Source: an uncultured beta proteobacterium (GTDB lineage: Bacteria; Pseudomonadota; Gammaproteobacteria; Burkholderiales; Burkholderiaceae_E). From it: 64,000 nucleotides of DNA. The position numbers and the translations under genes are program-made. Each line of letters starts with the position of its first letter. The stretch's first letter is position 1. Below, in pieces: positions 36,015 through 44,842 of this stretch. The DNA is taken from contig CAIZNI010000023.1 in NCBI GenBank assembly GCA_903934295.1, positions 1 to 64,000 on the forward strand. Reading direction: 5' to 3'. The notes under the pieces were generated by a model. The model was not told the DNA's origin and did not search any database. It saw only the letters and a program-made list of their open reading frames with translations.

Positions 36015-37097
36015 TCAGCGAACCGTGATCGGGATCTGTCGGGCAGCGGATCGGCCGCCGGTCGGGACGGCGGGCGGGCTCCCCGCCCCTGCCCCGCCCC
36101 CTGCCCCAGCCCGGGCCCGCAGCTGGCCGCAGCCGCCCTCGACATCCTGACCGGCCGACTGGCGCAGCTTGGTGAGGATGCCGCGCCGGGTCAGGCCGCG
36201 CGCGATGTCGGTGGCGCGCTCCCACGAGGGCCGGCGGTAGGGCAGATCCTCGATCGTGTTGTAGGGAATCATGTTCATCACCGCGTACTTGCCGGCCAGC
36301 AATCGGACGATCGCGTCGAGTTCATCGTCACCGTCGTTGATGCCCTCGAGCAGGGTCCACTGGTACTGGATCGGATAGCCGGTGTCGCGCGCATAGCGTT
36401 CGCCCAGCTCGACCAGCTCGGCCGGGTCGATGCGCGGCGCACGCGGCAGCAGCCGCTCGCGCAGGTCCGGGCGGGTGGTGTGCAGCGACAGCGCCAGCGC
36501 CGGCCGGACGCGGCCCAGCGGCAGGCGCTCGAACACCCGCCGGTCGCCGACGGTGGAGAACACCAGGCTCTTGTGGCCGATCGCGCCGGCGGTGCCCAGC
36601 AGGTCGATCGCCTCGAGCACGTTGTCCAGGTTGTGGGCCGGCTCGCCCATGCCCATGAACACCACCTTGCGCACCACCCGCTGGCGGCGCGCGAGCGCGA
36701 CCTGGGCGACGATCTCGGCGCTGCCCAGCTGGCGCACCAGGCCCTCGCGGCCGGTCATGCAGAACACGCAGCCGACCGCACAGCCGATCTGCGAAGACAC
36801 GCACAGCCCGTCGCGCGGCAGCAGCACGCTCTCGACCGACTGACCGTCGGCCAGACCGACCAGCAGGCGCGCCGATCCGTCCTGGGCGGGGTGTTGGGTC
36901 TGCAGGCGGGCCAGCGCATGGAGCTCGGCCATCAGTTCGGGCAGGGCCTGGCGCAGAGCCAGCGGCAGATAGTCCTGGGGCCGCTGGCGGCCGTGGTCGG
37001 GCGCGAGCGCCTGCGACCAGAGCTGCATCACCCACAGCTCATGGCCCGGCTTGGCGCCGTGCGCGCGCAGGCGCTGGCGGATGTCTTCGATGCGCAT
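36015..37097 (-). CDS. RlmN/Cfr-family radical-SAM RNA methyltransferase-like protein
   Basis: A 360-residue radical-SAM protein. The 4Fe-4S cluster motif is CAVGCVFC (CxxxCxxC, about residues 106-113), with MGMGEPAHNLDNVLEAI, LALSLHTTRPDLRERLLPRA and YPIQYQWTLLEGINDGDDE following. The conserved catalytic Cys near the C-terminus is in DVEGGCGQLRA (about residue 321). RlmN methylates C2 of A2503 in 23S rRNA and A37 of some tRNAs. This protein differs from canonical RlmN in the cluster region (MTGREGLVRQLGSAEIV) and has a low-complexity Gly/Ala tail, so it may be a paralog with a different target. A TATACT box lies 11 nt before the ATG. Confidence 0.82.
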   Translation of the reverse strand: MRIEDIRQRLRAHGAKPGHELWVMQLWSQALAPDHGRQRPQDYLPLALRQALPELMAELHALARLQTQHPAQDGSARLLVGLADGQSVESVLLPRDGLCVSSQIGCAVGCVFCMTGREGLVRQLGSAEIVAQVALARRQRVVRKVVFMGMGEPAHNLDNVLEAIDLLGTAGAIGHKSLVFSTVGDRRVFERLPLGRVRPALALSLHTTRPDLRERLLPRAPRIDPAELVELGERYARDTGYPIQYQWTLLEGINDGDDELDAIVRLLAGKYAVMNMIPYNTIEDLPYRRPSWERATDIARGLTRRGILTKLRQSAGQDVEGGCGQLRARAGAGGGAGAGSPPAVPTGGRSAARQIPITVR

Positions 37098-37108
37098 TGA
37101 AGCCAACG

Positions 37109-37114
37109 AGTATA
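37109..37114 (-). promoter_or_regulatory. -10-like TATACT upstream of the RlmN-like gene
   Basis: On the minus strand TATACT ends 11 nt before the ATG at 37097, implying a leader of only about 5 nt. A -35 element is not obvious. The same box-near-start arrangement is seen at the EamA gene. Confidence 0.35.
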
Positions 37115-37295
37115 GCGGCGTGCCGCCCGGCGCGCGGGCGACCGCAGGCGGGCCGCCCGACTCGCTACACTGGCGCCCTGGTCTGCCGGCCGCCGTGCCG
37201 GGCCGACTGCTCGCGAGCCGCGCCGGGCTGACCGCCCGCGACCCCGCCCACCGACCCCCCACCCCCACGCCCACCCCACCGCCGGAGCCCGCCCG

Positions 37296-38087
37296 ATGAC
37301 CCAGGTCCGATACGAAGTCGCCGATCACGTCGCCGAAATCACCCTGGACAGCCCACCGGTCAATGCCCTGAGCGTGGCGATGATCGATGACATCCTGACC
37401 GCCCTGCGCCGCGCCGGCGCCGATGACGAGGTGCGCGCGGTGATCATCGCCAGCGCCCTGCCGCGGCGCTTTTGCGCCGGCCTCGACCTGGGCGTGCTCG
37501 CCGGCGAATCGGGACTGGCGGTGCACCGCTTCCTGGAGAAGCTCTACATCGAGATGGCCGATGTGCAGTACAACCTGGGCAAGCCCTCGATCGCCGCGAT
37601 CAACGGCGCCACCCGCGCCGGCGGGATGACGCTGTCGATCCAGTCCAATGTGATCATCGCCGGCGAAAGCGCCACCTTCGGCTATCCCGAGATCGACGTC
37701 GGCCTGATCCCGGCGATCCACTTCATCCACCTGCCGCGCATCATCGGGCGCCACCGCGCCTTCGAGATCCTGTTCTCCGGGCGCGCCTTCGGGGCCCGCG
37801 AGGCGGCCGACCTGGGCCTGGTGAGCCGGGTCGTGCCCGACGATCAGGTGCTCGAGGAAGCGCGCCGGCTCGCCCGCGTGTTCGCCGCCAAGCCGCCCGG
37901 GGTCATGAAGCTGGGGCATGCCGCCTTCATGCGATTCAACGACCAGGACTACCGCCGCGACATCGGCCATGTGGTCGAGAGCTTCTGCACCATCGCCGCG
38001 ACCGCCGAATCGCGCGAGGGCATCCGCGCCTTCGTCGAGAAGCGCGCGCCGGCCTGGGCACCGGCCGACCCGGACCAGAAGGGCTAG
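37296..38087 (+). CDS. Enoyl-CoA hydratase/isomerase family protein
   Basis: A 263-residue crotonase-fold enzyme. The oxyanion-hole segments are RRFCAGLDLGVLAG (about residue 56) and INGATRAGGMTLSI (about 105). FGYPEIDVGLIPAIHF carries the Glu that aligns with the first catalytic Glu of hydratases; the second expected Glu region (normally GGTQRL) is replaced by AIHFIHL, so hydration may not be its reaction and isomerase or thioesterase-like chemistry is possible. The ATG is preceded by GGAG 9 nt upstream. It is the first gene of a rightward run that includes an NTF2-fold protein, a small lipoprotein and a carboxyltransferase, hinting at short-chain acyl-CoA metabolism. Confidence 0.85.
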   Translation: MTQVRYEVADHVAEITLDSPPVNALSVAMIDDILTALRRAGADDEVRAVIIASALPRRFCAGLDLGVLAGESGLAVHRFLEKLYIEMADVQYNLGKPSIAAINGATRAGGMTLSIQSNVIIAGESATFGYPEIDVGLIPAIHFIHLPRIIGRHRAFEILFSGRAFGAREAADLGLVSRVVPDDQVLEEARRLARVFAAKPPGVMKLGHAAFMRFNDQDYRRDIGHVVESFCTIAATAESREGIRAFVEKRAPAWAPADPDQKG

Positions 38088-38151
38088 ACTCGGTCTGACC
38101 GGCATCGGACCGGCACCGACCCAACACCAGCACCACGGGAGACGACCCCTC

Positions 38152-38529
38152 ATGAGCACCACCGAACGCAGCGCCATCGAAGCCAGCATCCAGACCTACT
38201 TCGATGGCCTCTACGAAGGCGACGCCGACAAGCTCGCCAGCGTCTTCCACGAGACCAGCGCCCTCACCTGGGAGCAGGACGGCAAGGTCACCGTGCTCAC
38301 GCGCGACGCGTGGCTCGATGCGGTGCGCACGCGCCCCTCGGCGAAATCGCGCAACCTCGTGCGCGACGACGCGATCCTGATGCTCGACCAGTCCGGACCG
38401 GCCACCGCCTTCGTCAAGGTGAAATGCCAGATCCCGCCGCGCTATTTCCACGACTACCTGAACCTGCTCAAGATCGACGGAAAATGGATCATCGTCCAGA
38501 AGATCTACACCGTCGAAACCCGGAACTGA
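38152..38529 (+). CDS. NTF2-fold (putative lumazine-binding-like) protein
   Basis: A 125-residue single-domain protein. IEASIQTYFDGLYEGDADKL opens an NTF2-like cone fold; LNLLKIDGKWIIVQKIY is its typical last strand pair. It matches the general pattern of the SnoaL/'putative lumazine-binding' group of small cytoplasmic proteins, whose functions range from isomerases to binding proteins. GGGAG lies 9 nt before the ATG. It sits 64 nt after the enoyl-CoA hydratase-like gene and 20 nt before a small lipoprotein gene, consistent with cotranscription. Confidence 0.78.
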   Translation: MSTTERSAIEASIQTYFDGLYEGDADKLASVFHETSALTWEQDGKVTVLTRDAWLDAVRTRPSAKSRNLVRDDAILMLDQSGPATAFVKVKCQIPPRYFHDYLNLLKIDGKWIIVQKIYTVETRN

Positions 38530-38549
38530 CCCTGCGCCCTGGAGGCCCT

Positions 38550-38723
38550 GTGACCCCTGTCCGGACCCTGCTGCTGCTCGCAGCACTCGCGCCCGCCCTG
38601 GGCGGCTGCGGCGTGCTCGCCGCCCCCTGCCGACTCGCCTCGACCGTCATCAAGATGGTCCCGGTGGTGGGCCACGCCGCGGCGGTGCCCACCGACGCCT
38701 GCGCGGCGGTGATCGACCCCTAG
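38550..38723 (+). CDS. 57-residue small lipoprotein (DUF6726-like)
   Basis: GTG start at 38550 with GGAGG 4 nt upstream. The N-terminus is a compact lipoprotein signal (RTLLLLAALAPALGGCG) with lipobox LGGC at about residue 20. The mature part, VLAAPCRLASTVIKMVPVVGH followed by PTDACAAVID, resembles small betaproteobacterial lipoproteins of the DUF6726 type, as I recall them; the paired Cys in APC and DAC may form a disulfide. Function unknown. It lies 20 nt after the NTF2-fold gene and could be membrane-attached in the periplasm. Confidence 0.7.
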   Translation: MTPVRTLLLLAALAPALGGCGVLAAPCRLASTVIKMVPVVGHAAAVPTDACAAVIDP

Positions 38724-38878
38724 CCGCGGCCGGCGCGGCCGCGGCGTCTTTCGAAAAGCGCCGTGGCGCCGGCCGCCCGGCGCGTCCGGTCGGTATTCTT
38801 CGCGGGTACTCCTCGCGCGCGGCCCGAGCATGGCCGCGACGCCCGACCGCGACCCAAGACGACACAGGACGACTCCCG

Positions 38879-40435
38879 ATGAGCTGGCAGCCCGAACTCG
38901 ACGAACTCGAACGCCGCAAGGCCCTCGCCCGTGAAATGGGTGGCCCCGACAAGGTCAAGCGCCAGCACGACGCCGGCCGCCTGACCGTTCGCGAGCGCAT
39001 CGGCAAGCTCGTCGATGCCGAGAGCTTCCAGGAAGTGGGCTCGCTGTCGGGCATCGGCGAATACGACGCGCAGGGCGCGCTGATCACCGTCACCCCGGCC
39101 AACTGCGTGTTCGGCCGCGGCCGCATCGAGGGCCGCCCGGTGGTGGTGGTGGGCGACGACTTCACCGTGCGCGGCGGGTCGGCCGACGCGTCGATCAGCG
39201 CCAAGCCGCTGATGGCCGAGGAGATGGCCGCCGAATTCCAGTTGCCGATCATCCGCATCATCGAAGGCTCGGGCGGCGGCGGCTCGGTCAAGACCATCGA
39301 AACCAAGGGCGCCTCGAACCTGCCGGGCGGCGTGGGCGGCACGCGCGGCTTCTACTACATGACGGCCAACCTCGCGCAGGTGCCGGTGGTGGGCCTGGGC
39401 CTGGGCTCGGTGGCCGGACTGGGCGCAGCGCGCCTGGCCTCCAGCCACTTCTCGGTGATGACCCGCGACTCGGCGATGTTCGTCGCCGGCCCGCCCCTGG
39501 TGGCGCGCCTGGGCCAGCCGCTGACCAAGCAGGAACTGGGCGGCGCCGACATCCAGACCCGCAGCGGCGGGGTCGACAACATGGTCGAGACGGAGGAGGA
39601 AGCCTTCGAGGCGGCGCGCCGCTTCCTGTCCTACCTGCCCCCGTCGGTGCACCAGCTGCCGCCGGTCCTCCCGAGCGAGGACGACCCGCAGCGCGCCGAC
39701 GAGTTCCTGATGAGCGTGATCCCGCGCAACCGCCGCCAGATCTACAAGATGCGTCCGATCGTCGAGTCGGTGGTCGACAAGGGCTCGTTCTTCGAGATGG
39801 GCCGCCACTTCGGCCGCTCGATCATCGCCGGACTGGCGCGCCTGGACGGCCACCCGGTGATGGTCCTGGCGAGCGATCCGTACCACTACGGCGGCTCCTG
39901 GAATGCCGAGACCTGCCAGAAGGTGGTCCGCTTCGTCGATCTGGCCGAGACCTTCCACCTGCCGGTGGTCTACCTGATGGACTGCCCGGGTTTCCTGATC
40001 GGGCTGGAAGCCGAGAAGACCGCCACCATCCGCCACGGCGTTCGCGCGATGGCGGCGATGAACCAGACCTCCGTGCCCTGGTGCACGGTGATCCTGCGCA
40101 ATGCCTTCGGCGTGGCGGGCGCGGCGCACCAGCCCGGCGGGCGGCTGTCGCTGCGCTATGCCTGGCTGTCGGCCTACTGGGGGTCGCTGCCGCTGGAGGG
40201 CGGCATCGAGGCCGCCTATCGCGCCGACATCGAAGGGGCCGACGATCCCAAGGCCAAGCAGGCCGAAATCGAAGCGCGGCTGAACGCGCTGCGCTCGCCC
40301 TTTCGCTCGGCCGAGAAGTTCTGGGTGGAGGAGATCATCGACCCGCGCCAGACGCGCACGCTGCTGTGTGATTTCGCGCGGCTGGCCGAACCGGTGCGCA
40401 AGCCCGGGCGGGCGAGCTTCTCGATCCGGCCGTGA
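38879..40435 (+). CDS. Acyl-CoA carboxylase carboxyltransferase (beta) subunit
   Basis: A 518-residue biotin-dependent carboxyltransferase of the PccB/MccB type, which moves CO2 from biotin to an acyl-CoA. The N-domain has [20 protein letters not shown] and a CoA-binding region with EGSGGGGS; the C-domain has [32 protein letters not shown] and [21 protein letters not shown]. The oxyanion region [14 protein letters not shown] departs from the common DSGGAR, pointing to a divergent clade. No biotin carboxylase/biotin carrier subunit is adjacent. The gene's stop overlaps the GTG of the next gene (transport protein) by GTGA, an unexpected coupling. Confidence 0.88.
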   Translation: MSWQPELDELERRKALAREMGGPDKVKRQHDAGRLTVRERIGKLVDAESFQEVGSLSGIGEYDAQGALITVTPANCVFGRGRIEGRPVVVVGDDFTVRGGSADASISAKPLMAEEMAAEFQLPIIRIIEGSGGGGSVKTIETKGASNLPGGVGGTRGFYYMTANLAQVPVVGLGLGSVAGLGAARLASSHFSVMTRDSAMFVAGPPLVARLGQPLTKQELGGADIQTRSGGVDNMVETEEEAFEAARRFLSYLPPSVHQLPPVLPSEDDPQRADEFLMSVIPRNRRQIYKMRPIVESVVDKGSFFEMGRHFGRSIIAGLARLDGHPVMVLASDPYHYGGSWNAETCQKVVRFVDLAETFHLPVVYLMDCPGFLIGLEAEKTATIRHGVRAMAAMNQTSVPWCTVILRNAFGVAGAAHQPGGRLSLRYAWLSAYWGSLPLEGGIEAAYRADIEGADDPKAKQAEIEARLNALRSPFRSAEKFWVEEIIDPRQTRTLLCDFARLAEPVRKPGRASFSIRP

Positions 40436-41505
40436 CCGCGGGCGCTTGCGCGCGCGCCCTGCCTGCGCGGCTGCTGCATCGGCTGCTGCGTGGGTTGCGC
40501 CTGACCCTCGCCCTGCCGCTGCTCGCGCTGGCGAGCGCCGGCCAGGCGCAGCAACTCACCGCCCTGTGTTCCACCGACCAGGGCTGGTGCGAACTCGCCG
40601 CCCGTGAGTTCCAGGCCGCCACCGGCATCCGCGTGCTGCAGGTGCGCAAGGCCACCGGCGAGGCGCTCGCGCAACTGCGCGCCGAGGCCGCCAATCCCAA
40701 GACCGACCTGTGGTGGGGCGGCACCGGCGACCCGTTCCTGCAGGCCGCCGAGGCCGGGCTGCTCGAGCCCTACCGGCCGACCTACCTGGCCGACCTGCAC
40801 GGCTGGGCGGTGCGCCAGTACGCCATGAGCGGCAACCGGGTCGGCGGCTTCTACACCAGCGCCATCGGCTTCGGCTGGAACGAGGAGGTGCTGCGGCGCA
40901 AGAAGCTCGCCGCGCCGCGCTGCTGGGCCGATCTGCTCGACCCGGCCTACCGGGGCGAGATCGAGACCGCGCACCCGGCCTCCAGCGGCACCGGCTACAC
41001 CATCCTGGCCGGGCTGGTGCAGCTGATGGGCGAGGAACCGGCCTTCGAGTACCTCAAGAAGCTCAACCGCAACATCACCCAGTACACCCGCAGCGGCACC
41101 GCCCAGGCCAAGAGCGTCGCCAAGGGCGAGGTCGGCATCGGCGTGAGCTTCCTGTTCGGCTTCGAGAGCGAACGCCAGCAGGGCTTCACCATGGTCCGCT
41201 CGGCCGCCCCCTGCGAGGGCACCAGCTACGAGATCGGCGGCATCGCGCTGGTCCGCGGCGCGCGCAACCGCGAGGCGGCGCTGCGCTACTACGACTGGCT
41301 GATGAGCCCCGCCGGCCAGCAGATCGGGGCGCGCGCCAACTCCCTGCAGGTGCCGGCCAACAAGACCTTCAAGCCCGACCCGCGAATCCCGGCCATCGAC
41401 TCGGTTCGCCTGATCCGCTACGACTTCGAGAAGTACGGCAAGGCCGCCGAGCGGCGCCGGCTGATCGAGCGCTGGCAGCGCGAGGTCGAGTCGCTGCCGC
41501 GGTGA
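40432..41505 (+). CDS. FbpA-type ABC transporter substrate-binding protein
   Basis: A 357-residue periplasmic binding protein of the iron(III)/phosphonate cluster (FbpA/PhnS). The signal peptide runs to about residue 39 (LTLALPLLALASAGQAQ). GEALAQLRAEAANPKTDLWWGGTGDPFLQAAEAGLL, CWADLLDPAYRGEIETAHPASSGTGY and LNRNITQYTRSGTAQAKSVA are the family landmarks. The two iron-binding Tyr typical of FbpA are not obvious, so the ligand may be another anion or organic compound. It begins with a GTG that overlaps the carboxyltransferase stop, and its own stop overlaps the permease start by GTGA. Confidence 0.85.
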   Translation: MTAGACARALPARLLHRLLRGLRLTLALPLLALASAGQAQQLTALCSTDQGWCELAAREFQAATGIRVLQVRKATGEALAQLRAEAANPKTDLWWGGTGDPFLQAAEAGLLEPYRPTYLADLHGWAVRQYAMSGNRVGGFYTSAIGFGWNEEVLRRKKLAAPRCWADLLDPAYRGEIETAHPASSGTGYTILAGLVQLMGEEPAFEYLKKLNRNITQYTRSGTAQAKSVAKGEVGIGVSFLFGFESERQQGFTMVRSAAPCEGTSYEIGGIALVRGARNREAALRYYDWLMSPAGQQIGARANSLQVPANKTFKPDPRIPAIDSVRLIRYDFEKYGKAAERRRLIERWQREVESLPR

Positions 41506-43748
41506 GCCTGCCGCCCGCCGGCCAATCGCAGCGCGCGCTGATCGGCTGGTTGCTGCTCGGCCTGGGCGCGTTCACGCTGCTGCCCTGGTATCTGCCGGCG
41601 GACGCCGGCCTGTGGTCCTCGGTGCAGGGCGCGTTCGGCGGCGAGCAGACCGCCAGCGGCCTGCTGCAGGCGGTGCACCACGGCCGGCCCTGGCTGTGGT
41701 CGGGACTGATCGGCCTGCTGACCGGAGTGTTCGCTCACTCTCTTCGAACCGAACGACAGCAGGGCCGATGGCTGCTGGCGGGCGCGCTCCTGGGCCTGAC
41801 CGGCCTGCTGGTGGCCGGCTTTGCGATCGGCGCACGCGGCTGGTCGCAACCGATCCTTGCGCAGGCCTTCGGTGAGCTGCCCGTCGGCCAGCCCGGCATC
41901 GGCCTGGGCGGGGCACTGGTGCTGCTGGCGCTCCTGATGCAGACGGCCGCCGGCCTGGCGCGCGTCGGCCGATTCCGGGGTGACCTGTTCACCGCCGGGA
42001 CGGTGGTGCTGTGCGGTGCGCTGCTGCTGCTGTTCGTGATGCTGCCGGTGGCGCGCGCGCTCGCCGGCGCCTTCCTGGACGACGCGGGGCAGCCGTCGCT
42101 GGCCGCGCTGACCGCGCGTCTGGGCAGCGAGCGGCTGTGGGGACTGGACTGCCTGGGCGGCGCGACCCGCTGCGGCGTCGCCTGGAACACGCTGGGACTG
42201 GGTCTGCTGACCGCGGCCGGCACCACCGTGCTGGGCGCGCTGCTCGCGCTGGCGGCCGAGCGCGGTCCGGCACGCCTGGCGCGCCCGCTGAACCTGCTGG
42301 CGCTGCTGCCGATCATCACGCCGCCCTTCGTGGTCGGGCTGGGTCTGATCCTGCTCTTCGGGCGCGCCGGCCTGGTGAACCAGGGGCTGGAGTGGGCCTT
42401 CGGCATCGAGCCCACCCGCTGGTTCTACGGTCTGCCCGGCCTGTGGCTGGCCCAGCTGTTCGCGTTCACCCCGATCGCCTTCCTGATCCTGCGCGGCGTG
42501 GTGCAGGGCATCAGCCCCGCGCTGGAGGAGGCGGCGCAGACCCTGCGGGCGAGCCGCTGGCAGACCTTCCGGACGGTGACCCTGCCGCTGATGAAGCCGG
42601 GTCTGGCCAACGCCTTCCTGGTCGGGTTCATCGAAAGCATGGCCGACTTCGGCAACCCGATCATCGTCGGCGGCCAGCACGCGGTGCTCTCGACCGAGAT
42701 CTTCTTCGCGATCGTCGGCGCGCAGTATGACCAGGGGCGCGCCGCCGCGCTCGCGCTGGTGCTCACCGCCTTCGCGCTCGCCGCCTTCCTCGCCCAGCAG
42801 CGCGTGCTCGGACACGTCGCCTACACGACGGTGTCGGGCAAGGGCGACGCCGGCATCGCGATGGCGCTGCCCGCCGGCGTGCGCCGGCTGTGCCTGGGCG
42901 TGGCGCTGCCGTGGCTGGCCTTCACCCTGGTCGTATACCTGTTCGCCTTCGCCGGCGGTTTCGTGCAGACCTGGGGTCGCGACTACACGCCGACCCTGGC
43001 CCACCTGCGCACCGCCTTCGACCTGCAGTGGGGCGCCGCCGGACCGGTGTGGACGGGCACCGCCTGGCAGTCGCTGTTCACCACCGTCTGGTTGGCGGGG
43101 ATCGCCGCACCGCTGTGTGCGCTGATGGGCCTGCTGGTGGCCTGGCTGATCGCACGCATCCGGTTCGCCGGCCGGCGCGCCTTCGAGTTCGGCGCGCTGC
43201 TGACCTTCGCGATCCCGGGCACGGTGCTGGGCGTGAGCTACATCCTGGCCTTCAACGTGCCGCCCTTCGAGCTCACCGGGACCGCGCTGATCATCGTGCT
43301 GTGCTTCGTGTTCCGCAACCTGCCGGTGGGCGTGCGCGCCGGCGTGGCGAGCCTGGCGCAGATCGACCGCTCGCTGGACGAAGCCTCGGCGCTGCTGCGC
43401 GCCGGCACCGCGACCACCCTGCGCCGGGTGCTGCTGCCGCTGCTGCGCCCGGCGCTGGTGACCGCGCTGCTCTATGGTTTCGTGCGGTCGATGACGACGG
43501 TCTCGGCGGTGGTGTTCTTGGTCACCGCCGAGACCGAACTGGCGACCACCTACATCATCGGCCGGGTCAGCAGCGGCGACTACGGTGTGGCGCTGGCCTA
43601 CTGCACCGTGCTGATCGGGCTCATGATGCTGGCCACGCTGGCGATCCGGGCGCTGGTCGGCGAGCGCGCCACCGGCCGGCGCGCGCGGGCAACCCCCGCG
43701 CCAGATCCCGCCCTCCCCGGACACCGCCCCCCGCAGGAATCCGCATGA
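41502..43748 (+). CDS. FbpB-type ABC transporter permease (fused two-domain)
   Basis: A 748-residue permease with about 14 membrane segments arranged as two BPD-transport-inner-membrane domains. Each contains an EAA loop: LEEAAQTLRASRWQTFRTVTLPLMKPGLANAFL and LDEASALLRAGTATTLRRVLLPLLRPAL. An extra N-terminal region of about 200 residues with four to six helices precedes the first domain and is unusual in length for FbpB-type permeases. The start is GTG at 41502, overlapping the binding-protein stop, and its stop overlaps the ATPase start as ATGA. It forms the channel for the preceding binding protein. Confidence 0.88.
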   Translation: MSLPPAGQSQRALIGWLLLGLGAFTLLPWYLPADAGLWSSVQGAFGGEQTASGLLQAVHHGRPWLWSGLIGLLTGVFAHSLRTERQQGRWLLAGALLGLTGLLVAGFAIGARGWSQPILAQAFGELPVGQPGIGLGGALVLLALLMQTAAGLARVGRFRGDLFTAGTVVLCGALLLLFVMLPVARALAGAFLDDAGQPSLAALTARLGSERLWGLDCLGGATRCGVAWNTLGLGLLTAAGTTVLGALLALAAERGPARLARPLNLLALLPIITPPFVVGLGLILLFGRAGLVNQGLEWAFGIEPTRWFYGLPGLWLAQLFAFTPIAFLILRGVVQGISPALEEAAQTLRASRWQTFRTVTLPLMKPGLANAFLVGFIESMADFGNPIIVGGQHAVLSTEIFFAIVGAQYDQGRAAALALVLTAFALAAFLAQQRVLGHVAYTTVSGKGDAGIAMALPAGVRRLCLGVALPWLAFTLVVYLFAFAGGFVQTWGRDYTPTLAHLRTAFDLQWGAAGPVWTGTAWQSLFTTVWLAGIAAPLCALMGLLVAWLIARIRFAGRRAFEFGALLTFAIPGTVLGVSYILAFNVPPFELTGTALIIVLCFVFRNLPVGVRAGVASLAQIDRSLDEASALLRAGTATTLRRVLLPLLRPALVTALLYGFVRSMTTVSAVVFLVTAETELATTYIIGRVSSGDYGVALAYCTVLIGLMMLATLAIRALVGERATGRRARATPAPDPALPGHRPPQESA

Positions 43749-44803
43749 CCCCCACCGCCCCCGGCATCGAACTGCGCCAGGTCACCCAGCGTTACGGTGG
43801 CCCCGGCGCGCCGCTGGTGCTCAAGGCCATCGACGTGGTCATCCCCAAGGGGACGATCACCACCTTCCTCGGCCCGTCGGGCTGCGGCAAGACGACGCTG
43901 CTGCGCCTGATCGCCGGCCTCGATGCGCCGGTGTCGGGGCGCATCCTGATCGACGGGCAGGACGTGACCGACCGCGGGCCCGCCGAACGCAATGTCTGCA
44001 TGGTCTTCCAGAACTACGCGCTGTTTCCGCACCTGAGCGTGATCGGCAACGTCGGCTACGGGCTGTCGGTGAGCGGCGTGCCGCGCGACGAGACACGCCA
44101 GCGCGCGCAGGCCGCACTGGCCAGCGTCGGCCTGGCCGGCCTCGATCAGCGCCTGCCCGGCGAACTGTCCGGCGGCCAGCAGCAGCGCGTCGCGCTGGCG
44201 CGCGCGCTGGTGCTGGAGCCCTCGGCGATGCTGTTCGACGAGCCGCTGTCCAATCTCGACGCGCGGTTGCGCCGATCGATGCGCCAGGAGATCCGCCAAC
44301 TGCAGCAGCGGCTCGGGCTGACGGTGGCCTACGTCACCCACGACCAGGGCGAGGCGCTGGCGGTCAGCGACCAGGTGATCGTGATGCAGGCCGGCACCAT
44401 CGCGCAGGCCGGCTCCCCGCGCGACCTCTACGAGCGCCCGGCGAGCCTGTTCGTCGCCGGCTTCCTGGGCGAGGCCCTGTCGTTCGACGCCGTGGCGCGG
44501 GCCGACGGCACGGTGCGGATCGGCACCCTCACCCTGCGCGCGGCGCCGCCGCTGCTGGCCGCCGGACCGGTGAAAGTGGCAGTGCGTCCGCAAGCCTGGC
44601 AGATCGCCGCGCCGGGCGAGGGACTGGCCGGACGCGTGATCGACTGCGCCTATCTGGGCAGCCACCTGGAACTGTCGGTGGACACCGCGCTGGGGGTCCT
44701 GCTGGTGATCGCCGGCGATGTGTCGCAAGATTGGCGCCCCGGGCAGGACATCGGCCTGACCCTGGGCGAGCGCGGTGTCTCGATCGTGGCAGCATCCGGC
44801 TGA
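43745..44803 (+). CDS. FbpC/PotA-type ABC transporter ATPase
   Basis: A 352-residue ATP-binding subunit. Walker A is GPSGCGKTT (about residues 43-51), the Q-loop VFQNYALFPHLSV, the signature LSGGQQQRVALARAL, Walker B MLFDEPLSNLD and the switch His in YVTHDQGEA. A C-terminal TOBE domain (about 240-352) follows. It completes the binding protein-permease-ATPase set, and the ATGA overlap with the permease confirms one operon. The substrate is set by the binding protein and is not known. Confidence 0.93.
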   Translation: MTPTAPGIELRQVTQRYGGPGAPLVLKAIDVVIPKGTITTFLGPSGCGKTTLLRLIAGLDAPVSGRILIDGQDVTDRGPAERNVCMVFQNYALFPHLSVIGNVGYGLSVSGVPRDETRQRAQAALASVGLAGLDQRLPGELSGGQQQRVALARALVLEPSAMLFDEPLSNLDARLRRSMRQEIRQLQQRLGLTVAYVTHDQGEALAVSDQVIVMQAGTIAQAGSPRDLYERPASLFVAGFLGEALSFDAVARADGTVRIGTLTLRAAPPLLAAGPVKVAVRPQAWQIAAPGEGLAGRVIDCAYLGSHLELSVDTALGVLLVIAGDVSQDWRPGQDIGLTLGERGVSIVAASG

Positions 44804-44842
44804 CCGACCCATCACCGCCGATGAACCGCTGAGGAGCGACAG

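Noticed and set aside
40432-44803. Certain assignment as an iron(III) uptake system
   Set aside because: Family resemblance is to FbpABC but the iron-ligand Tyr pair is not evident in the binding protein, so the substrate is left open.
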